From Chitinophagaceae bacterium (GTDB taxonomy: Bacteria; Bacteroidota; Bacteroidia; Chitinophagales; Chitinophagaceae): DNA of 64,000 nucleotides. The DNA is taken from positions 1 through 64,000 of the forward strand of contig JAHBTK010000001.1 in the NCBI GenBank assembly GCA_019638625.1. Direction: 5' to 3'. Below, in pieces: positions 1 through 7,867 of the stretch. The notes under the pieces were generated by a model. The model made no database searches. It worked only from the letters and a program-made list of their open reading frames with translations, and was not told the DNA's origin. The stretch's first letter is position 1. Each line of letters opens with the position of its first letter. The translations under genes were made by a program, and so were the position numbers.

Positions 1-141
1 CGCTTTAATTTTTTTAATATTTTATTTAACTTTTACTCGTTGTTTCCCAATATGTTAACTTATTTAAGTCGTAAGTGCTCAGTGATAAGTAACCAGTTTA
101 CTTACCACTAACTACCAAACACTTACCACTTAGTACCTTCT

Positions 142-252
142 TATGGTGCTTTTGCCGAGGGTGTTCACCTCTTCCCATACCGAACAGAGAAGTTAAGCCC
201 CTTATGGCCGATGGTACTGCACAACAATGCGGGAGAGTAGGTAGGTGCCATA
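142..252 (+). rRNA. rrf: 5S ribosomal RNA
   Basis: The 5S rRNA of the large ribosomal subunit. The conserved core is visible: CACCTCTTCCCAT, then CCGAACAGAGAAGTTAAG, then GCCGATGGTACTGC and GGGAGAGTAGG. The two ends (142-149 and 245-252) pair over eight bases including two G-U pairs, giving helix I and setting the boundaries to within a base or two. The AT-rich stretch 1-141 before it, with two copies of ACTTACCACT (101-110, 121-130), is probably the 23S-5S spacer, so the rest of the operon should lie to the left of the window. Confidence 0.95.
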
Positions 253-260
253 TTTATTGA

Positions 261-289
261 CCCGATCAGTTTTGCTGGTCGGGTTTTTT
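261..289 (+). terminator. Terminator of the ribosomal RNA operon
   Basis: A nine-base stem, CCCGATCAG pairing with CTGGTCGGG (one wobble pair), with loop TTTTG, followed directly by six T. It lies nine bases after the 5S gene, the expected place for the intrinsic terminator of the operon. Confidence 0.9.
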
Positions 290-290
290 G

Positions 291-572
291 TTTTGCGGTA
301 GTTCAGTTGGTTCTATTAGACTATCTATTCACGTCTTCTCATACTGATGCTCCATAGACGGGCGGGTCCATCTTCGGCGGATGTCAGTGACGTACTATAC
401 AATTTTTTGATTATCAACAACTTGAAAAGGGTTGACGGCGGTTGCGTGGGGAGGCGGTCCCTGCCCCGGCACGTGTCCCTACGCGCCGTTGGATACAGAT
501 TGAATTTATTGGTGACACCCGCCCGGCTGAAGCCCACCTATATGTCACGGCTCAATGATTGAGGAGCCGCTC
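291..572. other. Gene-less stretch with a GC-rich block
   Basis: No convincing gene. About 350-545 is clearly richer in G and C than its surroundings and stays open on both strands for about 70 codons, but neither translation resembles a family I know. A short hairpin, CGGCTC with GAGGAGCCG, lies at about 549-569. The block could be part of an unrecognised repeat or a structured RNA; nothing in the sequence decides this. Confidence 0.3.
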
Positions 573-762
573 CGCCCTGGCGCAGGTTTGGTAGCTTTGC
601 CTTGTGCTTGGCCAGACCTGCTGCCTTTCTGTTACTTATCTTAATCTCTTAAACAGGCATTGCATAAATAGCATGGCTATTATTATATCGAAACAAGTAA
701 TGCTTAGGCAGCAGGTCAGCCAACACACAACGCCATCGCCTCAGACCTGCGCCAGCCGCGGT
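573..762. repeat. Long imperfect inverted repeat, MITE-like
   Basis: Two arms of about 57 bases (573-626 and 706-762) are imperfect reverse complements around an AT-rich centre of about 80 bases. The best matches are CTGGCGCAGGT (577-587) with ACCTGCGCCAG (745-755), and GACCTGCTGCCT (615-626) with AGGCAGCAGGTC (706-717). Pairing continues weakly inward (TTACTT with AAGTAA). The right arm ends next to the rhs remnant that begins at 764. The shape fits a small non-autonomous mobile element or a very long RNA hairpin. No transposase and no clear target duplication were found. Confidence 0.6.
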
Positions 763-763
763 A

Positions 764-868
764 AGCACCATCCTTATATTGCCCAGGTGGTCTTTGAGGA
801 AGTAATCGTAGGCGAAGCCGGTGGGTACATTGAACCACGCGGTTCGGTGACAACACCGACCGCAGGCA
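764..868 (-). pseudogene. Decayed rhs fragment
   Basis: Positions 764-832 match 4986-5054 of the large rhs gene with only two mismatches and encode, on the minus strand, the same segment around TGFAYDYFLKDHLGN. After a 12-base join, 845-868 are identical to 3088-3111, the 5' edge of the displaced rhs tip. The fragment has no start, no continuing frame and no toxin region, so it is a remnant left by recombination within the rhs locus. The inverted-repeat element ends at its downstream edge. Confidence 0.75.
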
Positions 869-997
869 TAAAACGGTCGGTATTTACCATGCAGCTTTAC
901 TTTTCGGATGCTTTCCTTCGCCATAAAAATATTTTTTTCTGTTACCAATTGGTGACAAAGCTAACAGATTGGTAAATTCTATCCAAACTTTTTAATG

Positions 998-1028
998 TTG
1001 TTTGGCATTTTTAAGTAAAGTATTTTTG
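998..1028 (+). promoter_or_regulatory. Probable housekeeping promoter of the XRE gene
   Basis: A perfect Bacteroidota -7 box TATTTTTG (TAnnTTTG) lies at 1021-1028, preceded by TTG at 998-1000 (20-base spacing) or TTTG at 1001-1004 (16 bases). Transcription would start about 35 bases before the ATG at 1071. Confidence 0.55.
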
Positions 1029-1070
1029 CTGAACCGTTGATAAATACGGCAATTTTAGCACCTATACAGT

Positions 1071-1421
1071 ATGGATTTTGGTAGTAAAATCGTGCAGCTC
1101 CGTAAGGACAAAGGCCGCTCCAGGGATGATCTGGCTAAAGCTGTCGGCACTTCATCGGCCATCATTGGCCGCTATGAACGTAATGAGATCACCCCTTCCG
1201 TGGAAGTAGCTGCTAAGATCGCTGATGCCCTGGATGTCTCTTTGGATTACCTGGTAGGCGCTTCTTCTTTTGTAGTGAAGGATAAAAAAATGCTCCACCG
1301 ACTGGAGCTGCTGGAGAAAATTGATGAAGACGACAGGGAGACAATTTTAAAAGTAGTGGACAACTACCTTACCACCGCTCAACTCCAAACAACCACTAAA
1401 AAACTAAAGCAAAAAAACTGA
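1071..1421 (+). CDS. XRE-family HTH transcriptional regulator
   Basis: A 116-residue DNA-binding protein. Residues 5-62 form a Cro/C1-type helix-turn-helix: LRKDKGRSRDDLAKAVGTS, then IIGRYERNE, then the typical SVEVAAKIADALDVSLDYLVG. The rest is a short helical tail that may mediate dimer formation. The family represses or activates nearby promoters, but no target site could be identified. It has its own plausible promoter and faces the minus-strand toxin locus that ends at 1445. A role in controlling that locus is possible but unsupported. No partner toxin gene adjoins it, so a toxin-antitoxin pair is unlikely. Confidence 0.88.
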   Translation: MDFGSKIVQLRKDKGRSRDDLAKAVGTSSAIIGRYERNEITPSVEVAAKIADALDVSLDYLVGASSFVVKDKKMLHRLELLEKIDEDDRETILKVVDNYLTTAQLQTTTKKLKQKN

Positions 1422-1433
1422 TTGATTAAAATA

Positions 1434-1455
1434 CAAAAGCCGCATTACTGCGGCT
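1434..1455 (-). terminator. Terminator at the end of the toxin locus
   Basis: Perfect seven-base stem AGCCGCA (1438-1444) with TGCGGCT (1449-1455) and a four-base loop that contains the stop codon of the minus-strand gene. Reading the minus strand, it is followed by a T-rich tract, so it terminates the toxin-immunity transcript. It may also act weakly for the convergent XRE gene. Confidence 0.65.
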
Positions 1456-1801
1456 CTTGTTCTATTGGGTCAATCCATTTTCCGGCTAATATTGCTCTTT
1501 CTAAATCTGCCAAAGTAATATCTTTTAGATTCTTTTTAGGTGGCTTCTTACCCTGCAATTTTAAAATCACTCTACTTATTCCAATCGGGTCAAAACCTTC
1601 GCCGGAAAAGTAATTACTGATATCAAATGAAGAGATATCTACATTAAATTCCTTAAAGAAGGCGTCCATAAAATCATCAGCATCATCACCAGTAATTCCC
1701 AAGTCTCTTTCCAACGTAGTTTCTCGTGATAATTTTTTTTTGTACTTCCACCGTTCGCGTTCAATAAACAAAAGTATTCTATCAAAAATTTCGTCACTCA
1801 T
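1445..1801 (-). CDS. DUF1493 family protein, probable immunity protein
   Basis: A 118-residue acidic protein. It matches the DUF1493 pattern of an acyl-carrier-protein-like fold: a helix, then TTLERDLGITGDDADDFMDAF, then FNVDISSFDISNYF with the acidic residues and the YF pair typical of the family. It lies 15 bases after the end of the displaced rhs toxin tip and reads in the same direction, the usual position of an immunity gene. The canonical phosphopantetheine serine context (DSL) is replaced by GDD, so it is not expected to carry an acyl group. Neutralising the tip next to it is inferred from position; the family call is fairly sure. Confidence 0.75.
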   Translation of the reverse strand: MSDEIFDRILLFIERERWKYKKKLSRETTLERDLGITGDDADDFMDAFFKEFNVDISSFDISNYFSGEGFDPIGISRVILKLQGKKPPKKNLKDITLADLERAILAGKWIDPIEQEPQ

Positions 1802-1816
1802 AATCTCACTGCTGTT

Positions 1817-3112
1817 TTAATCTTCGCCAACTATTTTATTATATTCCATTTGAGTTTTAACAAAAGTTGCACCCACGTCATAAGCCAAAACTGCCCATCC
1901 TAATATGGGGACAGCACGACCAATAAATCGCCCTAAAACTTTTGTAAATGCAACCCTCATACCTTGTCCTCCAAGCATCTTAGGCACCCCTGTAACTGTT
2001 GGCAACGGAACGGGAGATGTACCCGGTATTTTTGAGAGATATTTTGATGCAACTGAAGTCCCTTTTGTTGCACCGCCTAATTTTCCTCTGGTATCCAAAA
2101 AAGGTTGGCCGGCTAAAACTGCGCCAAAAGCAACTATATCCTTTATTCCAAACTGCTCTGCCGCTTGATCAACTAATATTGCAAAATAAAGATCAGACTT
2201 AGAATCATAACGTTCGCCATTATAATACCACGGTGGTCCGCCTTGTCCATTTTGTTGATCTTGATTTTGTTGACCGAGTACATTGTTAAATGCTGTTTGC
2301 GTGCTATTCTCTAATTGGTTGGCAATATCCGCAAACGGGTCTTTATACTCATCCTGTGAGTCTTCGGTCTTATCTTTCTGGTTGTTATCATTTGTTGCAT
2401 AATCATCAATATTGAATGTTCCATTCTGCAAGCTGTTTAACAATTCGTCAAACCCTTCATCTCCACGATTGAATGATCTGGCCCACATCCCATCGGGATC
2501 AATAAATCTTATAGGATTATTAAGAGCATAATTATACGGCGACCATCTACGACCCATTTCTGCCATTGGGTCAACAACATGCCACCTCCCAATTTGTGGG
2601 TCATACATCCTCGCTCCGTAATCGTACCAATCTAATCCACTTCCGTCAGAGAATTCCTTATTCTCTAACTCCATGTCATTGTACTTAAACTTGTTTTCAG
2701 CCCCTCCGAACGCCAGAGCTTTGGAGGATATCCCCGCCATCGTCAACCCGAAGGGATAGTAATGCGTTTCCTCCAATATCTGTCCACGGGTATGGATGAC
2801 CTGCAGGTTGTCAAAGAACACGTTAACGGGACTCTCGTTACTCACGTAAATATACACATATCCGTTTTTGGCAGCGGTTTTATTTGTTAAATCCGTATGC
2901 GTTTTAACAACACTGTTACTACCTACCTTGCTGAAATTGCTGGCGACCACCTTGAACTGCTCGTCAAAAAAGATATAGTTGATGTATGCCTTGGGTACCG
3001 TGGGTGCTCCGGCGGCATTGGTAGTCTGGCTGGTTAACAGGGCATTGATGCCACTGGTGGCGGTGCCGGCAGTATTGACCTGTGCAGCGGTGACAACACC
3101 GACCGCAGGCAC
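1817..3112 (-). CDS. Displaced RHS tip: core end plus C-terminal toxin domain
   Basis: A 431-residue protein lacking the export signal and YD-repeat shell of a full RHS protein. Residues 1-110 repeat part of the 1499-residue RHS protein. Next comes the RHS core end ([11 protein letters not shown], then [12 protein letters not shown], about 165-210), a low-complexity polar linker rich in N, D and Q, and a C-terminal region of about 150 residues. That region ends in a glycine-rich hydrophobic segment ([19 protein letters not shown]) suggesting a membrane-active toxin, which is tentative. The only start is GTG just inside a stop at 3125. It looks like a stored alternative tip that recombination could join to the complete rhs gene. 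DUF1493 follows it. Confidence 0.72.
   Translation of the reverse strand: MPAVGVVTAAQVNTAGTATSGINALLTSQTTNAAGAPTVPKAYINYIFFDEQFKVVASNFSKVGSNSVVKTHTDLTNKTAAKNGYVYIYVSNESPVNVFFDNLQVIHTRGQILEETHYYPFGLTMAGISSKALAFGGAENKFKYNDMELENKEFSDGSGLDWYDYGARMYDPQIGRWHVVDPMAEMGRRWSPYNYALNNPIRFIDPDGMWARSFNRGDEGFDELLNSLQNGTFNIDDYATNDNNQKDKTEDSQDEYKDPFADIANQLENSTQTAFNNVLGQQNQDQQNGQGGPPWYYNGERYDSKSDLYFAILVDQAAEQFGIKDIVAFGAVLAGQPFLDTRGKLGGATKGTSVASKYLSKIPGTSPVPLPTVTGVPKMLGGQGMRVAFTKVLGRFIGRAVPILGWAVLAYDVGATFVKTQMEYNKIVGED
2754..2935 (-). repeat. 182-bp direct repeat, copy in displaced tip
   Basis: This segment matches 4203-4384 of the complete rhs gene over 182 bases with a single difference. Similarity drops on both sides. 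It is the homology arm through which the displaced tip could replace the resident one. Confidence 0.9.
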
Positions 3113-3119
3113 AAATGTA

Positions 3120-3353
3120 TTACATTATTAAGCTCCAATCAATTTTAGCTACCCATATATCTTCTTCTATAGAAAATTCAACAACTCCTAAAGCTTCAAG
3201 TTCGTCATGATCATATAATAATACTTCTAGCCCATCTTCCAATTTAATATTTTGCTTTTCTATATCTTCAAGCGCTCCTCTTGTATTTAACCTTAAGTAT
3301 CGCCTTTTATCGGTATTGTTGAAATCTGCAAATATTTTTGGCTGTATTTTCAC
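3120..3353 (-). CDS. Small putative immunity protein for the RHS toxin
   Basis: A 77-residue acidic protein with no family I recognise. Its start overlaps the stop of the large rhs gene by four bases, so the two are translationally coupled. This is the standard arrangement of a polymorphic toxin with its cognate immunity protein. The composition, with many D and E residues ([20 protein letters not shown]), suits a small binder of a basic toxin surface. The displaced rhs tip follows eight bases later. The immunity role is inferred only from position, size and charge. Confidence 0.6.
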   Translation of the reverse strand: MKIQPKIFADFNNTDKRRYLRLNTRGALEDIEKQNIKLEDGLEVLLYDHDELEALGVVEFSIEEDIWVAKIDWSLIM

Positions 3354-6300
3354 TTTTGTTTTTTATTTGGATTGGGAATAGTTGGATTGAGTAACTCACT
3401 TGCTTTTTGCGGTGAAAGTCCTGTCATTGTTGCATGATTAGGGCTGCCCCCTGAAGTTCTAATTACATCCCCTCCTGCATTTCGGACTTTTTCAACAGTT
3501 GTTACTCCAATTTGACCATGTGGCAAGGGTTTTGATAAATCTTGAACTGAACAATTTCCACATTCTACTGAAACACCTGTGGGTCCTTCTGGATGTGTGC
3601 CTGTTCCCTTACTTATCATTTCTGGTGTATTGCTCCCCCCTCGAACCACCATTGCGTTGTCTGGAATCGTTTCAAACTTGCCTCCTTTTCCTCCACGAGA
3701 TGCAGAAAGTCCTGCTCCTAAAATAACTACAGCTTTTTCCTCACCTGAGGTATTAGGATCTAGAACTGTAGCTATAGCGTCATCAATTGCATTAAATCCT
3801 AAAAATTCTGCTACTAAATGAAGAATATCCTTACCAAGAGCAGCCATTGTATTGTGCCCATATTCTTGTTGAGTAGCATTTCTTATCACTCCTTTTTGGT
3901 CTCCATCTTTATTATCTTGAGGCTTTACGGATAACAGCTTTAGTTGCGGTGTTAGTGTATCTCCAAGAAAATCTGAATGACTAATTGGATTGTTCCCCAT
4001 AGCAGCATATGGGCTCTCCGAGTCATTGGGTTTCGGATCTATCTGCCACCATCTACCGACCTGTGGGTCAAAATTGCGATAAAACGCATCGTACATGTTC
4101 AGATCAAAGTCATTATTCTGTTCGATGCCGTTGTACTTGAACTTATTCTCTGCTATACCATTCAGCGCCTTAGAGCTTATCCCCGCCATAGTAAGTCCGA
4201 ATGGATAGTAATGCGTTTCCTCCAGTATCTGTCCACGGGTATGGATGACCTGCAGGTTGTCAAAGAACACGTTAACGGGACTCTCGTTACTCACGTAAAT
4301 ATACACATATCCGTTTTTGGCAGCGGTTTTATTTGTTAAATCCGTATGCGTTTTAACAACACTGTTACTACCTACCTTGCTGAACCCGCTGGCGACCACC
4401 TTGAACTGCTCGTCAAAGAAAATATAGTTGATGTATGCCTTGGGTACCGTGGGCGCTCCTGCCGCATTGCTGGTCTGGTTGGTCAGCAGCGCGTTGATGC
4501 CGGTAGTGGTATTGCTGTTGCCGTTGAGCTGGCTGGCGGTGACCCCGCCATGGCTGGCAGCGGCTATGCCGCCCGTGGGTCCACCCAGCAAGCCGGTAAC
4601 GATCTCCAAAGTGGGGATGGCAAGGTTGGCTCCCGTGCCGCCGGTATTGTTCTGGAAGTAATAGCTCTTGCCTAAAATATCTATTCTATCCCCCGCCATT
4701 ACTTTGAGGGTAATGCCCAGTCCGGTTTTGTTGGTGCTGCCATTGAGCTTGTACAGCTTGGCGCTGTTGGCGGTCACATTGCTGTTGGGATTGGGGTTCA
4801 CCGGCGGGTTACCATTGTGATTGGGATAGTCCGTTATGCCGGTGGCATCCCCTTTAGGAGCTATTTTAGACGGGTCTATGGTATAATAATCTTTTTCAAC
4901 AAACGCCGCATTGGGGCTGCCGCCAGTGGTAAGACTGCCTTCCAGGGTGGCAGCGGGATAAATGTCCTGCTTCTGCTCTTCGGTGAGCACCATCCTCGTA
5001 TTGCCCAGGTGGTCTTTGAGGAAGTAATCGTAGGCGAAGCCGGTGGGTACATTGGGGGTGGCAGCGTTGTTGAACAGGGGTCTTATCCTGCCTTCTTCAT
5101 GGGCGGTAAGCTGCAGCTTGTCGGTATAGCCCAGGGCGGTGTTGAGGGTGCTGTTGCTGTATGCCTTACTTTCATATACGATCCCGTCAACATAGCTGCT
5201 GGTGGTGGTGATATCTACATTGGTATAGCTGGTGCCGTTATGATTGACAGTGACACCGTTTTCTACGGTCACTTTTTTAAGCTTGTTGCCGGCGGCATTA
5301 TAGCTGTAGGTAATGGTGCCTTTGCCGGTGACGGTGATCACCTGTGGCAGGTTGAGGTGGTTGTAGGTAATGGTGCTGATGTTTTTATTGAGGTCCTGGG
5401 TGAGGTTGCCGTTGACGTCGTAGGTATAATCACGGTCGGTATTGTCGCCATCTTTGAAGTCACCCAGCTTGCCGCTGTAAGCAGGCGCCAACTCATTTAC
5501 CCTTGCCAGCTTGTTGCTATTATTGTCTATATAGCCATAGGAGAGATCGTCTATGGTACGGGCGGTATTGAGCATCAGCCCTTTCTGGATCTTTCTTAAA
5601 ATATTGCCATTGGCGTCATAGGTGAGGTAGGTGAGCGAAAAATCCATGCCATTGGCATTGTTAAACACAGCGCCGGTGCCGGTACCGCTGGCATGCTGGG
5701 TAAAAATGGCGGTGGACAGCCGGTTAACGGCATCGTAGCTGTAATTGTATTTTCTTTTTTCCTGGTCGCCTTCGCTTTTCCAGAGCATGCCGGCAATATT
5801 GCCGTTGTGCCGGGGAGTAAAGGTTCCCAGGACGGGATTTTTATCATAGCCCAGTTCAAAGCCAAAATAACGGTCGTTATTGGACGTTTCTGCTATATAG
5901 TCTTTATTGACGCCCAGCAGCCAGCCCCGGATATTGTAGCGGTGGTCGGCTACGGATAAGGGGGTACCGGCAGCAGCGCCGGGCTTTTGACCCAGGTTCT
6001 TTTTCTTTAACTGCCCCAGGGCGTCGTATTCCTGCTTACTGATGGTGGTATAAGCGGAGGGCAGGGCATCGCTGTTTACCTGGTTGTGGCGGATCTTCTT
6101 ATCGGTACGCACCATCCTGCCCAGGTCGTCATATAGGTATTTGGTGACGGTAAAAATGGTCTGTGCATTGGGGGTGGGCTTTTCCTGCTTTTGAAGCGTA
6201 ACCAGGGGCTGACCCGCCCAACTGTACTGGGTAGTTAACACATCTGCGCCACCGAGGTGGTTCTTGCTTTTTACCTGTATCAGCCTTGCTTTGCTGTCGT

Positions 6301-7849
6301 AGATATTGACGGTGTAGGTGAACGTGCCGGTACCGACAATTCTTGTTTCTGTCCAGGTAACCAGTCCTCTTGTTTGTGTAGAAGCGGTGAGTTGCTGGGC
6401 ATAGTCCGGCGCGGCGTTATAGGTGGTATAAAAGCCGTAGGTGGCATTAACCTGGGCGGTCTCTAAAGTAGCATTGAGCCCGCTGCCGGAGGGAATGGAG
6501 CCGTAATTATTATAACCGGTCCTGGTAAGATAGGTATAAGTGCCGGTGGTATTGGGATACACGGGATGGGGACCTGTTATATTCTTTGCATTGACACGAT
6601 GGGTTTGAGCAGCAGTAGTGTTGTTCCATAAGCCTGTTTCTATGGAGCGGTTGAGTTCATCATACTTGGTGACCAGGTACTGGTTGGCGGCTTTAAGCTT
6701 CGCATCCTGGGTCATTACCAGCCGGTCACGGTTATCGTACACCATATTTACTTCTCCGGCACCGGGCACTTTTTTGATGATCAGGCGCTGGCGTTCATCA
6801 TACTCGTAGCGGAAGCTCTGCTCGGCAAGTATGGCTGCATTGTTGAGTTGCCAATTGTTGGTGGTCTGCCAGTTGGCAGGGAACAGCTCTACTCCCCGGG
6901 GTTGCACCACCAGCCGCAGGTTCCCGAAATCATCATAGAGATAATAGGTATTTAACCACCCGGTATGGTTGCTGCCGCTGCCGTTATCCGTTGCCGATAG
7001 TTGTACTTTTTTCAGGATCACTTTGCCTTCTTTGTCTTTGAACTCAACAACCTGTTTGTTTTCCTCATCTATGGTGATGGTTTTATAGAGCATACCTGCC
7101 GGATACATACCGGAGGTATTATAGGTGCTGAAAGCGCCCTGCGTACCGATCACCACATTCCAGATGCGTACAGCATCGGTGGCGGTATTGACATAGTATT
7201 TTGTTTTTACACTCCGCCGGTTAGCTTCCGTACTGTTGTGCATGGTACCGCTCCAGTTGTTACCGGGAGCGGCTATTTCGTTTACCCGGTTCAGCGGGGA
7301 GGCTTCATAGCGGGTCTCACCGTAAAACCAGGTCTCCCCCTGCCCGGCGATGGGGTTTTTATTGGCATCGGCACTGCTGTAAAAGGCTGCCTGCTGGGCA
7401 AAGGGGTTAAGCTTGAAGCTGCCGTTGTTCTTGGTGGCATCGGTGGCGGTGGAAGGGGTGGGCAGGTATTGGAAGACTTCCCTGCCGAAGGCATCGTACT
7501 CCGTCATGCTGATGAGGTCCACGGCAGCGGCGCCGCTGGTGGGGTTGGAAGGGTTGGTAGCAAAGGAACCCTGCTTTACCACAGTCTGCAAAGGACGTCC
7601 CAGCCCGTCAAAATACTGCGTGGTCTGCTGTGCTTCCCGCAGCCCTTTACCCATAAGGGTGTTGGCGTTCTGTTCGGGGGCTTTGGCATCCCATACGCGT
7701 ACATAGTTCACAGGCGCACTGCCGGAGTAGTTGCCGGGTACTGTGCGGGGAGACTGGGCATAGGCGGAGCCGGTATATATCAGGACAGAAATTATCAGCC
7801 AATAAAGAACCCTGGTATTTTTTATTACTTGCATATGGAATGAGTTCAT
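3350..7849 (-). CDS. RHS polymorphic toxin, DUF6443 type
   Basis: A 1499-residue secreted RHS protein. A signal peptide ends near AYAQ (residue 32). A DUF6443-like N-terminal region follows (YVRVWDAKAPEQ, then TTQYFDGLGRPLQTVVKQG). YD/RHS repeats fill about 200-1000, with the conserved FAYDYFLKDHLGNTRMVL near 945. The core ends at QVGRWWQIDP near 1268, after which about 220 variable residues form the toxin tip. The tip contains VVRGG and ends in PNHATMTGL. The arginine-glycine start weakly recalls ADP-ribosyltransferase-like toxins, but this is not secure. The shell would encapsulate the toxin, as known for RHS/Tc proteins. The tip region is more AT-rich than the shell. A 77-residue gene overlaps its end. 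ATG at 7834 is an alternative start. Confidence 0.88.
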   Translation of the reverse strand: MNSFHMQVIKNTRVLYWLIISVLIYTGSAYAQSPRTVPGNYSGSAPVNYVRVWDAKAPEQNANTLMGKGLREAQQTTQYFDGLGRPLQTVVKQGSFATNPSNPTSGAAAVDLISMTEYDAFGREVFQYLPTPSTATDATKNNGSFKLNPFAQQAAFYSSADANKNPIAGQGETWFYGETRYEASPLNRVNEIAAPGNNWSGTMHNSTEANRRSVKTKYYVNTATDAVRIWNVVIGTQGAFSTYNTSGMYPAGMLYKTITIDEENKQVVEFKDKEGKVILKKVQLSATDNGSGSNHTGWLNTYYLYDDFGNLRLVVQPRGVELFPANWQTTNNWQLNNAAILAEQSFRYEYDERQRLIIKKVPGAGEVNMVYDNRDRLVMTQDAKLKAANQYLVTKYDELNRSIETGLWNNTTAAQTHRVNAKNITGPHPVYPNTTGTYTYLTRTGYNNYGSIPSGSGLNATLETAQVNATYGFYTTYNAAPDYAQQLTASTQTRGLVTWTETRIVGTGTFTYTVNIYDSKARLIQVKSKNHLGGADVLTTQYSWAGQPLVTLQKQEKPTPNAQTIFTVTKYLYDDLGRMVRTDKKIRHNQVNSDALPSAYTTISKQEYDALGQLKKKNLGQKPGAAAGTPLSVADHRYNIRGWLLGVNKDYIAETSNNDRYFGFELGYDKNPVLGTFTPRHNGNIAGMLWKSEGDQEKRKYNYSYDAVNRLSTAIFTQHASGTGTGAVFNNANGMDFSLTYLTYDANGNILRKIQKGLMLNTARTIDDLSYGYIDNNSNKLARVNELAPAYSGKLGDFKDGDNTDRDYTYDVNGNLTQDLNKNISTITYNHLNLPQVITVTGKGTITYSYNAAGNKLKKVTVENGVTVNHNGTSYTNVDITTTSSYVDGIVYESKAYSNSTLNTALGYTDKLQLTAHEEGRIRPLFNNAATPNVPTGFAYDYFLKDHLGNTRMVLTEEQKQDIYPAATLEGSLTTGGSPNAAFVEKDYYTIDPSKIAPKGDATGITDYPNHNGNPPVNPNPNSNVTANSAKLYKLNGSTNKTGLGITLKVMAGDRIDILGKSYYFQNNTGGTGANLAIPTLEIVTGLLGGPTGGIAAASHGGVTASQLNGNSNTTTGINALLTNQTSNAAGAPTVPKAYINYIFFDEQFKVVASGFSKVGSNSVVKTHTDLTNKTAAKNGYVYIYVSNESPVNVFFDNLQVIHTRGQILEETHYYPFGLTMAGISSKALNGIAENKFKYNGIEQNNDFDLNMYDAFYRNFDPQVGRWWQIDPKPNDSESPYAAMGNNPISHSDFLGDTLTPQLKLLSVKPQDNKDGDQKGVIRNATQQEYGHNTMAALGKDILHLVAEFLGFNAIDDAIATVLDPNTSGEEKAVVILGAGLSASRGGKGGKFETIPDNAMVVRGGSNTPEMISKGTGTHPEGPTGVSVECGNCSVQDLSKPLPHGQIGVTTVEKVRNAGGDVIRTSGGSPNHATMTGLSPQKASELLNPTIPNPNKKQK
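4203..4384 (-). repeat. 182-bp direct repeat, copy in complete rhs gene
   Basis: Partner of 2754-2935, offset by 1449 bases, with one mismatch. It encodes the conserved strand just before the RHS core end (the [19 protein letters not shown] region). Confidence 0.9.
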
Positions 7850-7867
7850 TTGAGTATGAGTCTTAAA

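Noticed and set aside
325..562. Two opposed 70-codon frames in the GC-rich block
   Set aside because: Neither shows a known domain or start signal, and both being open at once is expected from the base composition.
1071..1421. XRE protein as an antitoxin of a toxin-antitoxin pair
   Set aside because: No small toxin gene adjoins it; it is convergent with the DUF1493 gene.
1422..1613. 63-codon frame directly after the XRE gene
   Set aside because: It runs over the terminator hairpin and opposite the DUF1493 gene, which has clear family motifs.
4817..5599. Long open frame antisense to the large rhs gene
   Set aside because: It mirrors the repetitive GC-rich rhs shell; the rhs protein on the other strand is clearly real and this frame has no family likeness or signal.
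7001..7843. 280-codon plus-strand frame opposite the rhs N-terminus
   Set aside because: Complement of a well-supported signal-peptide and DUF6443-like region; composition is glycine- and isoleucine-rich, as expected of an antisense shadow.
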